Of a stretch of DNA of 64,000 bases, positions 34,030 through 42,807 are shown in pieces (the stretch's first letter is position 1; every line of letters starts with the position of its first letter). The notes under the pieces were generated by a model. It did no database searches, was not told the DNA's origin, and worked only from the letters and a program-made list of their open reading frames with translations. The position numbers were made by a program, and so were the translations under genes. This DNA is from Pseudomonas gingeri. Its GTDB lineage: Bacteria > Pseudomonadota > Gammaproteobacteria > Pseudomonadales > Pseudomonadaceae. The stretch lies in contig NZ_JACAPR010000025.1 of NCBI RefSeq assembly GCF_013385635.1, forward strand, positions 1 through 64,000, read 5' to 3'.

Positions 34030-34526
34030 TTAGCGACGAAAGCGATCGTTTCAACCCGCGCGATCCGAAGCCTGAAGGCAGCGGCAAGCCGTCCAAGAGC
34101 GTCAAGCGTCGCGAAGCCCGTCAGCTCGCGACCCAGGCGCTCTATCAATGGCACATGGCCAAGCAGTCGCTCAACGAAATCGAAGCGCAGTTCCGGGTCG
34201 ATAACGACTTCAGCGATGTCGACGGCGCCTACTTCCGTGAAATCCTCCACGGCGTGCCGCAGTTCAAGACCGAGATCGACAGCGCGCTCAAGCCGTGCCT
34301 GGACATCGAGATCGACGAACTGGACCCGGTCGAACTGGCGGTCCTGCGCCTGTCCACCTGGGAGCTGCTCAAGCGCGTCGACGTACCGTACCGCGTGGTG
34401 ATCAACGAAGGGATCGAACTGGCCAAGGTCTACGGTTCCACCGACGGTCACAAGTTTGTCAACGGTGTGCTCGACAAGCTCGCACCGAACCTGCGTGAAG
34501 CCGAAGTGAAGGCGTTCAAGCGCTGA
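34026..34526 (+). CDS. nusB: Transcription antitermination factor NusB
   Basis: A 166-residue NusB, all-helical RNA-binding protein that works with NusE on boxA in rRNA antitermination. Conserved segments are SVKRREARQLATQALYQWH and the C-terminal KRVDVPYRVVINEGIELAKV with FVNGVLDKLAP. It starts at GTG 34026, overlapping the ribH stop codon by 3 bp, giving tight coupling as in other proteobacterial rib-nus operons. Confidence 0.97.
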   Translation: MISDESDRFNPRDPKPEGSGKPSKSVKRREARQLATQALYQWHMAKQSLNEIEAQFRVDNDFSDVDGAYFREILHGVPQFKTEIDSALKPCLDIEIDELDPVELAVLRLSTWELLKRVDVPYRVVINEGIELAKVYGSTDGHKFVNGVLDKLAPNLREAEVKAFKR

Positions 34527-34544
34527 TCGGCGCTTGCACTTCCC

Positions 34545-35510
34545 ATGGGTGAGTTCGAGCTGATCCGCAACTTCTTTGCCGCCGCGCCCTGTGCGCAGGC
34601 CGGCGAAGGTGTTGACCTGGGGATTGGCGACGACTGTGCCTTGCTCAGCGTTCCCTCCGGGGAACAGCTGGCGATTTCCACCGATACCCTGGTGGCCGGG
34701 GTGCATTTCTCCGACCCCTGCGATCCTTTCCTGCTCGGACAGCGTGCGCTGGCCGTTGCCGCCAGTGACCTGGCCGCCATGGGCGCCACGCCCATCGCCT
34801 TTACCCTTGCCCTGACCCTGCCACACAACGAAGCGAGCTGGCTGCAGGCGTTCGCCCGGGGTTTGAACCAGATGGCGCAGCAGTGTGCCCTGCGGCTGGC
34901 GGGCGGTGATACCACGCGCGGTCCCCTGAGCCTGACGCTGACGGTGTTTGGTCGGGTGCCGGCCGGGCAGGCGCTGACCCGCGGCGGTGCGCAAGTCGGT
35001 GACCTGCTCTGCGTGGGCGGCGAGTTGGGCAATGCCGCGGGTGCCTTGCCGTTGGTGCTGGGCCAGCGCAGCGCCGTCCCGGCAATTGCCGAACCGCTGC
35101 TGGCCCACTACTGGTCGCCACGGCCGCAATTCGCCCTGGGCCTGGCGCTGCGCGGCAAGGCGACCTCGGCACTGGATATTTCCGATGGCCTGCTGGCCGA
35201 CTGCGGGCATATCGCGACCGCGTCCGGAGTGCGCCTGCTGGTCGAGCGTGAAAAGCTGCCCTTGTCTGCGGCATTGCTGGCGTTTCTCGGCCAGACTTCA
35301 GCCAGGGATGCGGCGTTGAGTGGCGGTGACGACTATGTCCTGGCGTTCACCCTGCCGCCCGCCGAGTTGCCGGGAGTGTTGCTCGGTCATGCTGCGGTGC
35401 GGGTCGTCGGGCAGGTAGTCGCCGGGCAGGGCGTGGCGCTGCTGGATGCCGATGGCCAGGACATCACCCCGCAGGTCCGGGGCTACCAACATTTTCCGGA
35501 GACACCGTGA
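34545..35510 (+). CDS. thiL: Thiamine-monophosphate kinase
   Basis: A 321-residue kinase that phosphorylates thiamine monophosphate to the diphosphate cofactor. Family motifs: MGEFELIRNFF, GIGDDCALLSVP (metal-binding Asp pair), STDTLVAGVHF and SGGDDYVLAFTLP. It is in the usual nusB-thiL-pgpA order and overlaps pgpA by 4 bp. Confidence 0.97.
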   Translation: MGEFELIRNFFAAAPCAQAGEGVDLGIGDDCALLSVPSGEQLAISTDTLVAGVHFSDPCDPFLLGQRALAVAASDLAAMGATPIAFTLALTLPHNEASWLQAFARGLNQMAQQCALRLAGGDTTRGPLSLTLTVFGRVPAGQALTRGGAQVGDLLCVGGELGNAAGALPLVLGQRSAVPAIAEPLLAHYWSPRPQFALGLALRGKATSALDISDGLLADCGHIATASGVRLLVEREKLPLSAALLAFLGQTSARDAALSGGDDYVLAFTLPPAELPGVLLGHAAVRVVGQVVAGQGVALLDADGQDITPQVRGYQHFPETP

Positions 35511-36010
35511 CAGATCATCCCAAACAGGTCCCCGCCGAATTCGTGCCGCCCTCGGTGTGGCGCAATCCCTGGCATTTCCTCGCCTTCGGCTTTGGCTCCG
35601 GGACCTTGCCCAAGGCTCCGGGCACCTGGGGCTCGCTGGTTGCGCTACCCTTTATCCCGCTATGGCAGATGTTGCCGGACTGGGGTTACTGGCTGATGCT
35701 CGGCATCACCATGCTGTTCGGCTTCTGGCTGTGCGGCAAGGTGGCTGACGATCTGCGGGTGCATGACCACGAAGGCATCGTCTGGGACGAGATGGTCGGC
35801 ATGTGGATCACCCTGTGGCTGGTGCCGGAAGGCTGGTACTGGTTGCTGGCGGGGTTCCTGATGTTCCGCTTCTTCGACATCCTCAAGCCCTGGCCGATCC
35901 GCTGGATCGACCGGCATGTGCATGGCGGCGTGGGGATCATGCTGGATGACGTATTGGCCGGGGTGTTCGCCTGGCTGGCGATGCAGGGATTGGTGCATTT
36001 CCTTACCTGA
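35507..36010 (+). CDS. pgpA: Phosphatidylglycerophosphatase A
   Basis: A 167-residue membrane phosphatase making phosphatidylglycerol. Family segments: FGFGSGTLPKAPGTWGSL at the N-terminus and DLRVHDHEGIVWDEMVGMWI with the acidic catalytic residues, followed by two membrane stretches. Start GTG 35507 overlaps the thiL stop (GTGA), with CGGAG upstream. Confidence 0.96.
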   Translation: MTDHPKQVPAEFVPPSVWRNPWHFLAFGFGSGTLPKAPGTWGSLVALPFIPLWQMLPDWGYWLMLGITMLFGFWLCGKVADDLRVHDHEGIVWDEMVGMWITLWLVPEGWYWLLAGFLMFRFFDILKPWPIRWIDRHVHGGVGIMLDDVLAGVFAWLAMQGLVHFLT

Positions 36011-36020
36011 GGGATTGGGT

Positions 36021-36545
36021 ATGTCTGGCTGTCGCTTGTGGGGGCTGCTGTTGGCGTTGTTGTTCTGGCCGCCGGCCTGGGCCGCTGAAATGCCCGGCTT
36101 GCCGGCGCAGATCCGCCTGGTCAGCGAGGAATGGATCGACTACACCAATGCCGACGGCAGCGGGCTGGCCTGGGTGCGCCGCTACAAATACCAGGACTAC
36201 CTGCCCAACGTGCGCCACTTCAACGAGATCCTGCGCCGCGACGGCATTCTCTCGATGTTGCAGCACAGCCGTGCCGACTATTACATCGATGCCCTGGCCG
36301 AGGTCGACTATGTCCTTGGCCAGGCCCCGGACCCTTCGGTATTTCGCCGTACCCATCTGGTGGAACTGCCGTTGTACCTCGGCTTTTCCGATAGCGAGCG
36401 TGGCCGCGCGTTGCTCGCCTTGTATGACCGGCGGATGGATGAGCTGGTAAAGGGCGGTCGGTTGCGCAGCCTGTTCGAGCGCTGGAAACAGCCTTATCCG
36501 TTCGAGAGTGACAACGTTCCGGCCGCGACCGATCAAACTTATTGA
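36021..36545 (+). CDS. Shortened periplasmic substrate-binding-like protein
   Basis: A 174-residue exported protein. The signal peptide is MSGCRLWGLLLALLFWPPAWA. The rest resembles amino-acid-type periplasmic binding proteins (SBP_bac_3): QIRLVSEEWIDYTNADGSGL at the N-terminus and DALAEVDYVLGQAPDPSVFR, FKRWKQ-like endings at the C-terminus. A normal family member is about 230-260 residues; the stretch that should follow SGLAW is missing and the text jumps directly to VRRYKYQDYLPN. I infer an in-frame internal deletion. The start ATG 36021 has GAGGG upstream and the reading frame is intact, so it may be expressed, but ligand binding is doubtful. Confidence 0.75.
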   Translation: MSGCRLWGLLLALLFWPPAWAAEMPGLPAQIRLVSEEWIDYTNADGSGLAWVRRYKYQDYLPNVRHFNEILRRDGILSMLQHSRADYYIDALAEVDYVLGQAPDPSVFRRTHLVELPLYLGFSDSERGRALLALYDRRMDELVKGGRLRSLFERWKQPYPFESDNVPAATDQTY

Positions 36546-36644
36546 TAGTTATCATGGATAATTCGGCCTAAGCGTCTGTAGGAACCTCCTGTTACAATGC
36601 GATCTCTGCGAATTTCCAGTCCTCATACTGATCAGGAGCACACG

Positions 36645-37262
36645 GTGCCCGTCGTTTTCGTCGCCGCTTCCAAACTGCCCACCCCTTTTGCGACCTTCAC
36701 CATGAACGGCTTTCTCGAAGAAGCCACCGGCCGTGAACACGTCGTGCTGACGCTCGGGGATGTGGCGGATGGCGCACCGGTTCTTGGCCGCGTGCACTCC
36801 GAATGCCTGACTGGCGATGCCTTGTTCAGCCAGCGTTGCGATTGTGGTTCGCAACTGGAAGCCGCCTTGCAGGCCATTGCCCGCGAAGGGCGCGGCGTCC
36901 TCCTGTACCTGCGCCAGGAAGGCCGTGGCATTGGCCTGATGAACAAGATCCGAGCCTACGAATTGCAGGATGGCGGCGCCGACACGGTCGAGGCCAATGA
37001 GCGCCTGGGCTTTGCCGCCGACCAGCGTGACTACGCCATCTGCCTGCCGATGCTCGAGCATTTGGGTATCCAGTCCCTGCGCCTGATGACCAACAACCCG
37101 CGCAAGGTCAAGGCCTTGACCGATATGGGTATCACCGTTGCCGAGCGCGTGCCGCTGCACACCGGGCACAACCCGCACAACAAACTCTACCTGGCTACCA
37201 AGGCCGGCAAGCTCGGCCACATGATGGGCAATGAGCACCAGAGCGAGGCCGATCCGGCGTGA
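36645..37262 (+). CDS. ribA: GTP cyclohydrolase II
   Basis: A 205-residue enzyme for the first step of riboflavin synthesis. The zinc cysteines are complete in HSECLTGDALFSQRCDCGSQ (C-x10-C-x-C) and the GTP-binding arginine region is LRQEGRGIGLMNKI. The start is GTG 36645, with AGGAG at 36634-36638, because the longer frame from 36597 adds residues not found in RibA proteins. It supplies the activity missing from the RibB fusion. It overlaps the next gene by 4 bp. Confidence 0.97.
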   Translation: MPVVFVAASKLPTPFATFTMNGFLEEATGREHVVLTLGDVADGAPVLGRVHSECLTGDALFSQRCDCGSQLEAALQAIAREGRGVLLYLRQEGRGIGLMNKIRAYELQDGGADTVEANERLGFAADQRDYAICLPMLEHLGIQSLRLMTNNPRKVKALTDMGITVAERVPLHTGHNPHNKLYLATKAGKLGHMMGNEHQSEADPA

Positions 37263-37678
37263 CCCGCGGCCAGGTGAAGCGTCGGCTGGCGGTCGGCTGG
37301 TACAAGCAGCTGGTGCTGAGTGTGTTGCCGCTGTTTGTCGCCAACTGGTTTTTCGCTCAGTCCGAGTCGTTGTTACCGGTACTGGCGATGCCGTTCTTCA
37401 TTGCCGGCGTGGCCTCGATGTTTATCAGCCTGCGGTTTTTCGACGCCTACAAGCGTTCGCTGATCGCCACCCAGGCGGTGCTGGATACTCCCGAAGAACC
37501 GGCGGCCTGGATCGCCCTGGCCAATGTCCGGAGCAAGGCGCTGGTGGTGGCCGCGTTGCCGACCTGGATCGGCACCCTGGCGGTGTTCGTCGGCCTGGAG
37601 GCAGTACCACTGGTGTTGCTGGTGCTGTCCACCGTGGTGCTGTTCTACCTCTATCGCATTCCGCGGCAGTTGGGCTGA
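37259..37678 (+). CDS. Small inner-membrane protein
   Basis: A 139-residue protein with about four hydrophobic segments (LVLSVLPLFVANWFFAQ, LPVLAMPFFIAGVASMFI, LVVAALPTWIGTLAVFVGL, PLVLLVLSTVVLFYLY). No named family is recognised. The start GTG 37259 overlaps the ribA stop, so expression is coupled to ribA. The same pair order is, as I recall, present in other pseudomonads. No catalytic motif is visible. Confidence 0.8.
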   Translation: MTRGQVKRRLAVGWYKQLVLSVLPLFVANWFFAQSESLLPVLAMPFFIAGVASMFISLRFFDAYKRSLIATQAVLDTPEEPAAWIALANVRSKALVVAALPTWIGTLAVFVGLEAVPLVLLVLSTVVLFYLYRIPRQLG

Positions 37679-37706
37679 GCCAGCAATCTTGAGCTGACAC
37701 GTGGCC

Positions 37707-37794
37707 CTTGTGGGAGCCGGCTTGCTGGCGATGGCGTCCGCAAGTTCGGCGCATGACTCAAGGGCCTCATCGCTGGCAAGCCAGCTTGTACAGG
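37707..37794. repeat. REP pair
   Basis: Two inverted arms, GTGGGAGCCGGCTTGCTGGC near 37710 and CGCTGGCAAGCCAGCTTGTA near 37771, separated by 32 bases. They lie between convergent genes (membrane protein and dxs) and probably mark both transcript ends. Confidence 0.85.
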
Positions 37795-37835
37795 GGTAGA
37801 GCGCGGCGTTTTCAAGGCCGCCTTGCAGGTTGGGC

Positions 37836-39734
37836 TTACAGCCCCAGCAGTTGCATGCGCTCGGTGACTGACGCTTCGATCCCCGCCACATCCAGGCCGC
37901 ATTCGGCCAGCATCTGTGCCGGCTTCGCGTGTTCGACATAGGCATCCGGAAGGCCCAGGTGCAGGATCGGCTTGAGCAGGTTGGCGCGCGCCAGGAACTC
38001 GCTGACCGCCGCACCGGCGCCGCCCATGATGGCGTTTTCCTCGATGGTCACCAGCAGCTCGTGGCTGCCTGCGATCTCGCGCACCAGGGCTTCATCCAGA
38101 GGTTTGACGAAACGCATGTCGACCACGGTTGCATCGAGCTTCTCGGCGACCACCAGGGCTTCGGCCAGTTGCACGCCGAACACCAGCAGGGCGACCTTGT
38201 TGCCCCGGCGGCGAACCACGCCCTTGCCGATCTCGATCGGTTCCAGGTCCTTCTCGATGGTCGCGTTCGGGCCGTTGCCGCGTGGGTAACGCACGGCCGC
38301 CGGGCCGTTGTACAGGTGGCCGGTGCTGAGCATCTTGCGCAGCTCGTTCTCGTCGCTCGGGGTCATCACCAGCATGCCGGGGATGCAGCGCAGGTACGAC
38401 AGGTCGAAACTGCCGGCGTGGGTCGGACCGTCTTCGCCCACCAGGCCGGCACGGTCGATGGCGAACAGCACGTCGAGGTTCTGCACCGCGACGTCATGCA
38501 CGAGTTGGTCGTAGCCGCGTTGCAGGAAGGTGGAGTAGATCGCCACCACCGGCTTTGCGCCTTCGCAGGCCATGCCGGCGGCAAAGGTCACCGCGTGCTG
38601 CTCGGCAATCGCCACGTCGAAGTAGCGCAGCGGGAAACGCTCGCTGAAGGCCACCAGGTCGGAGCCTTCCTTCATGGCCGGGGTGATGCCCACCAGCCGT
38701 GGGTCGGCGGCGGCCATGTCGCACAGCCATTCGCCGAACACACCTGAATACTTTGGTCCGCCGGCTTTCTTCGGCGCGGCGGCGGGAGCGTCCAGCGGTT
38801 CGAGCTTGGTGATCGCGTGATAGCCGATCGGATCTACCTCCGCCGGGGCGAAGCCCTTGCCCTTCTTGGTCACCACGTGCAGGAACTGCGGGCCCTTGAG
38901 GTCACGCATGTTGCGCAGGGTGGCGATCAGGGTCGGCAGGTCGTGGCCGTCGATAGGGCCGATATAGTTCCAGCCCAGCTCTTCGAACAAGGTGCCGGGG
39001 ACCAGCATGCCCTTGGCGTATTCTTCGGTGCGGCGGGCGATTTCCCAGGCGCCGGGCAGGCGCGAGAGCACTTTCTTGCTGCCCTCGCGCATGCTCGCGT
39101 AGGTGCGGCTGGAAAGAATCTTCGCCAGGTAGTTCGACAGGCCGCCGACATTGCGCGAGATCGACATATCGTTGTCGTTGAGGATCACCAGCATGTTGGC
39201 GTCGACTTCCGGCGCATGGTTCAGCGCTTCGAACGCCATGCCCGCGGTCAGGGCTCCATCGCCGATCACCGCGATGGCCTTGCGGTCGCTGTTCTGCAGC
39301 CGGGCGGCGATGGCCATGCCCAGGGCGGCGCTGATGGAGGTGCTGGAGTGGCCGACGCCAAAGGTGTCGTACTCGCTCTCCGAGCGGCGCGGGAAGGCGG
39401 CCAGGCCGTCCTTCTGACGCAGGGTATGCATCTGCTCGCGACGACCGGTCAGGATCTTGTGCGGATACGCCTGATGACCCACGTCCCACACCAGCCGGTC
39501 ATCCGGGGTGTCGAACACGTAATGCAACGCGATGGTCAGCTCGATGACCCCGAGACCGGCGCCGAAGTGCCCACCGGTCTGACCGACCGAATAGAGCAAT
39601 TCCAGGCGCAACTCATCGGCCAGGGTTTCCAGCTCGGCTTCACCTAACCGGCGCAGGCCGGCCGGCGTTTCGGCACGGTCCAGCAGGGGCGTGGTCGGGC
39701 GCTTGCGGGGAATCTCATGGAACGTCGTGGGCAT
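37836..39734 (-). CDS. dxs: 1-deoxy-D-xylulose-5-phosphate synthase
   Basis: A 632-residue thiamine-diphosphate enzyme that condenses pyruvate and glyceraldehyde 3-phosphate, the first step of the MEP isoprenoid route. The N-terminal region has GQTGGHFGAGLGVIELTIAL, the ThDP motif GDGALTAGMAFEALNHA and the later IDRAGLVGEDGPTHAG; EQHAVTFAAGMAC carries the conserved catalytic Glu. The start ATG 39734 (MPTTFHEIPRKRP) matches P. aeruginosa Dxs in register. It follows ispA and xseB, forming the usual leftward cluster. Confidence 0.97.
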   Translation of the reverse strand: MPTTFHEIPRKRPTTPLLDRAETPAGLRRLGEAELETLADELRLELLYSVGQTGGHFGAGLGVIELTIALHYVFDTPDDRLVWDVGHQAYPHKILTGRREQMHTLRQKDGLAAFPRRSESEYDTFGVGHSSTSISAALGMAIAARLQNSDRKAIAVIGDGALTAGMAFEALNHAPEVDANMLVILNDNDMSISRNVGGLSNYLAKILSSRTYASMREGSKKVLSRLPGAWEIARRTEEYAKGMLVPGTLFEELGWNYIGPIDGHDLPTLIATLRNMRDLKGPQFLHVVTKKGKGFAPAEVDPIGYHAITKLEPLDAPAAAPKKAGGPKYSGVFGEWLCDMAAADPRLVGITPAMKEGSDLVAFSERFPLRYFDVAIAEQHAVTFAAGMACEGAKPVVAIYSTFLQRGYDQLVHDVAVQNLDVLFAIDRAGLVGEDGPTHAGSFDLSYLRCIPGMLVMTPSDENELRKMLSTGHLYNGPAAVRYPRGNGPNATIEKDLEPIEIGKGVVRRRGNKVALLVFGVQLAEALVVAEKLDATVVDMRFVKPLDEALVREIAGSHELLVTIEENAIMGGAGAAVSEFLARANLLKPILHLGLPDAYVEHAKPAQMLAECGLDVAGIEASVTERMQLLGL

Positions 39735-39864
39735 CAGGCGAATCGTTATAGGTATAGAAGAGGCGGCAGTTTACCTTATGGAGCGCACGCTGCCCACGCG
39801 CTGTCGCATCGGCGGGTCGGATCAGGGCCCTGCGCGCGTGCGAAGGACCCTGGGCAACGCCAGG

Positions 39865-40752
39865 TCAGCTGCGGCGTTCGACGATATAGCGGGCCAGCTC
39901 GCGCAGCGGTTCGGCGGCCGCGTCAAACGGTCGCAGGGCGTGCAGCGCCTGGTCGCGCAGTTCCAGGGCGTAGGCCTTGGCGTTGTCGAGGCCGAGCAGG
40001 GCCGGGTAGGTCGGCTTGTCGCGGGCGATATCGGCACCCTGGCGCTTGCCGAGGGTCGCGGTATCGCTTTCGACGTCGAGAATGTCGTCCTGCACCTGGA
40101 ACGCCAGGCCGATGGCCTGGGCGTAGGTCTGCAGGGACTTGAGCTCGTCTTTCTGCGCATCGCCGCTGGCCAGGGCACCGAGGATGACGCTGGCTTCGAT
40201 CAGCGCGCCGGTCTTGTGCCGGTGCATGTACTCCAGGGCTTTCTGGTCGAGCTTGAGGCCCACCGAGCCGAGGTCGATGGCCTGGCCGCCGACCATGCCG
40301 GCGGGGCCCGCGGCCTGGGCCAGGGTGCTGACCATGGTCAGGCGGATCTCGGCGCTCAGGTTGCTCAGGCGCGGGTCGAGCAGGGCGCTGAAGGCCAGGC
40401 TTTGCAGGCCGTCACCGGCGAGGATGGCGCAGGCTTCGTCGAAGGCCTTGTGGGTGGTCGGCTGGCCGCGACGCAGGTCGTCATCGTCCATGGCCGGCAG
40501 ATCGTCGTGGACCAGCGAGTAGGCGTGGATCAGCTCGACCGCGCAGGCCGCGCCGTTGGCCTGTTCCGGCTTGCCGCCGAGGGCTTCGCAGGCGGCATAG
40601 GCCAGCAGCGGGCGCACGCGCTTGCCGCCGTTCATCACGCTGTAGCGCATGGCTTCGTAGAGACGGGCGAGTTCGCCGCTCGGGGCGACGAACAGCGTGT
40701 CCAGCGCGGCGTTGACCCGTTGCTGGCTGCTGTCCTGGTAGGCTTTGATCAT
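39865..40752 (-). CDS. ispA: Farnesyl diphosphate synthase (short-chain polyprenyl synthase)
   Basis: A 295-residue prenyltransferase. The first aspartate-rich motif is HDDLPAMDDDDLRRGQPT and the second is FQVQDDILDVESD; GGKRVRPLLAYAACEAL is the isopentenyl-diphosphate binding segment. It makes farnesyl diphosphate for quinones and undecaprenyl carriers. It starts at ATG 40752, overlapping the xseB stop by 4 bp. Confidence 0.96.
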   Translation of the reverse strand: MIKAYQDSSQQRVNAALDTLFVAPSGELARLYEAMRYSVMNGGKRVRPLLAYAACEALGGKPEQANGAACAVELIHAYSLVHDDLPAMDDDDLRRGQPTTHKAFDEACAILAGDGLQSLAFSALLDPRLSNLSAEIRLTMVSTLAQAAGPAGMVGGQAIDLGSVGLKLDQKALEYMHRHKTGALIEASVILGALASGDAQKDELKSLQTYAQAIGLAFQVQDDILDVESDTATLGKRQGADIARDKPTYPALLGLDNAKAYALELRDQALHALRPFDAAAEPLRELARYIVERRS

Positions 40753-40991
40753 TCTGGCTGTTCCGCGTCGAAGGGTTCTTCGGCCAGTTCGCCATCGCGC
40801 TCCAGCAGGATCTGCACCTTCTGCTCGGCTTGGGCGAGGGCGCCCTGGCAGTCGCGGGTCAGGCGGATGCCTTGCTCGAAAGCGGTCAACGAGTCTTCCA
40901 GCGACAGCTCGCCGTTCTCCAGGCGCTCGACCAGCGTTTGCAGGTCAGCAAGGGATTGTTCGAAATCCAGGGAAACTTTTTTGCGGGCCAT
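40749..40991 (-). CDS. xseB: Exodeoxyribonuclease VII small subunit
   Basis: An 80-residue helical protein. The conserved stretch is FEQSLADLQTLVERLENGELSLEDSLTAFEQGIRL, the XseB signature. Several copies bind the large subunit XseA to form a single-strand exonuclease. It is the first gene of the xseB-ispA-dxs set, coupled to ispA by an ATGA overlap. Confidence 0.96.
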   Translation of the reverse strand: MARKKVSLDFEQSLADLQTLVERLENGELSLEDSLTAFEQGIRLTRDCQGALAQAEQKVQILLERDGELAEEPFDAEQPE

Positions 40992-41352
40992 GGCGGCGAT
41001 CTCGATAGGCGTTAAACCGGCGCGACACTAGCAGACAGCGGGTTTCGGGGCAAATGCGAGGGAGTTGCAGTCACGGTCCTGACGGGCCACCTATCCCTTG
41101 TAGGCGCTGGCTTGCCAGCGATGAGGCCCTTGAGTCTTGCATCATCCTTGCGCACGCCATCGCCAGCAAGCCGGCTCCCACAGGTGGGGGATTATCCCGA
41201 TTCCTGGCGAGGGGTATCCCGATTTGTCCCGCTAGTCGGTACAAAATCGTCTCTTTATAGTAGTCCATCGATCAAGGATGAATGATCGACATGGACCGCC
41301 CTCTCGTCGCCCCCGATATTCTCCTGCGCTTCTACACATAAGGCTGTCGTCC
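40992..41352. other. Intergenic region with REP pair
   Basis: A 361-bp gap between divergent xseB and the MFS gene. It holds a REP pair (41098-41184) and, close to the MFS gene, an AT-richer stretch (TCTTTATAGTAG near 41251-41262) that could hold a promoter. No gene or riboswitch was seen. Confidence 0.7.
41098..41184. repeat. REP pair
   Basis: Arms TTGTAGGCGCTGGCTTGCCA from 41098 and CGCCAGCAAGCCGGCTCCCA ending near 41180, in inverted orientation. The left arm has diverged (GGCGCTGG for GGAGCCGG) while keeping its own pairing with TTGCCAGCG. Confidence 0.85.
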
Positions 41353-42807
41353 ATGGCGTCTTCTCCTGCTCGTACTCCCGGGTCCGGTGTTCTGTTGCTG
41401 ATCATCCTCGCCTGCCAACTGATGATCGTGCTCGACGTGACGGTGCTCTACACCGCCTTGCCGCATATCCAGAAAGCCCTGGACCTGTCGTTGCCCGACC
41501 TGACCTGGGTACAGAACGCCTACACCCTGACCTTTGGCGGGATGATGCTGCTCGGCGCGCGTTCCGGCGATTTGCTCGGACGGCGGCGGGTGTTTATCGT
41601 CGCCGTCACGGTTTTCACCCTGGCCTCGCTGCTCGGCGGGCTGGCGCAGTCGGCCCATGAGTTGCTGATTGCCCGTGGCGTGCAGGGTATCGCCGCGGCA
41701 TTCCTCGCGCCGTCGACCCTGGCCCTGATGATGACCCACTTCGCCGCGGGCCCCGAGCGGCTGCGGGCGATCAGCTTCTATACGGCGGTGTCCGGTGGTG
41801 GCGGCGCGGTCGGATTGGTGCTCGGTGGCGTACTGACCGACATGTTGTCCTGGCGCTGGGTGATGTTCATCAACCTGCCGGTAGGCATCGGCCTGTTTCT
41901 GCTGGCCTGGCGCTACCTGAAGGAAACCGAGCGGCATACCGGGCACTTCGATCTGTCCGGTGCGCTGACGGTCACCCTGGGCATGAGTGCCCTGGTCTAC
42001 TGCTTTGTCCGCGCCGGAGCCCAGGGTTGGGACGATGCGCTGACCCTGATTGCCCTGGCCTGTGCCCTGGTGCTGTTGACGCTGTTTGTCTGGATCGAGC
42101 GCCGCGCCGAACAACCGATCATGCCCCTGCACCTGTTCGCCAGCGCCGAGCGTTCCGGCGCCTATATCGGCCGGATGCTGCTGGTGGGCGGTATGGTCGG
42201 CACCTATTTCTTCCTGATCCAGTACGTGCAGGAAGTCCTCGGCTACAGCGCGCTCAAGGCCGGTGAAGCCTTTCTCGCCCTGACCCTGACCCAGTTCGCC
42301 ATGTCGATGTATGGCGTGAAGTGGCTGGCGCGCTATATCAGTGCCTCGACGATGCTGTTCTTCGGCCTGGGCACGGCGTTGTTGGGCATGCTGATGTTCA
42401 CCGGGCTGGGCAGCGAAGTGGACTACTTTCCACGGCTGATGGTGCCGCTGATCATTCTCGGCATCGGTTGCGCAGCGGCCTTCGTGCCGCTGACCAGCGC
42501 CGGTATCGCCGGAGTGGAACCGCAGAATGCCGGAGCCGCGTCCGGCCTGGTCAACGTCGCCCACCAGGTTGGCGGCTCCCTTGGCACGGCGGTGATCATT
42601 GCGATTGTCGGCATGGTTGCGCGGCTGTCGCCGCAGCCCGTCGCGGCGGGGGCCGATGCCCAGGCCCGCTTGGCCTTGAGCCAGGCGTTGTCGGTGGGCG
42701 CGACCAGTTCCGCGACCTTTTTCGCGCTGGCGCTGGTGGTGCTGTTCCTCACCTCGCGCCATACCCGGCGGCGGGAACGGCTTCAAGCGGCTGACGCGGC
42801 CTCCTGA
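41353..42807 (+). CDS. MFS transporter, DHA2 (14-helix) family
   Basis: A 484-residue exporter with about fourteen hydrophobic segments. Motifs: LDVTVLYTALPHIQKALDLS (helix 1, DHA2 type), GARSGDLLGRRRVF (motif A), and WRWVMFINLPVGI (typical of the EmrB/QacA class). It probably exports small toxic or aromatic compounds using the proton gradient. The start ATG 41353 is chosen because the extra N-terminal residues of the longer frame are not membrane-like or conserved. Its 3' end overlaps the convergent lysR gene by 25 bp. Confidence 0.9.
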   Translation: MASSPARTPGSGVLLLIILACQLMIVLDVTVLYTALPHIQKALDLSLPDLTWVQNAYTLTFGGMMLLGARSGDLLGRRRVFIVAVTVFTLASLLGGLAQSAHELLIARGVQGIAAAFLAPSTLALMMTHFAAGPERLRAISFYTAVSGGGGAVGLVLGGVLTDMLSWRWVMFINLPVGIGLFLLAWRYLKETERHTGHFDLSGALTVTLGMSALVYCFVRAGAQGWDDALTLIALACALVLLTLFVWIERRAEQPIMPLHLFASAERSGAYIGRMLLVGGMVGTYFFLIQYVQEVLGYSALKAGEAFLALTLTQFAMSMYGVKWLARYISASTMLFFGLGTALLGMLMFTGLGSEVDYFPRLMVPLIILGIGCAAAFVPLTSAGIAGVEPQNAGAASGLVNVAHQVGGSLGTAVIIAIVGMVARLSPQPVAAGADAQARLALSQALSVGATSSATFFALALVVLFLTSRHTRRRERLQAADAAS

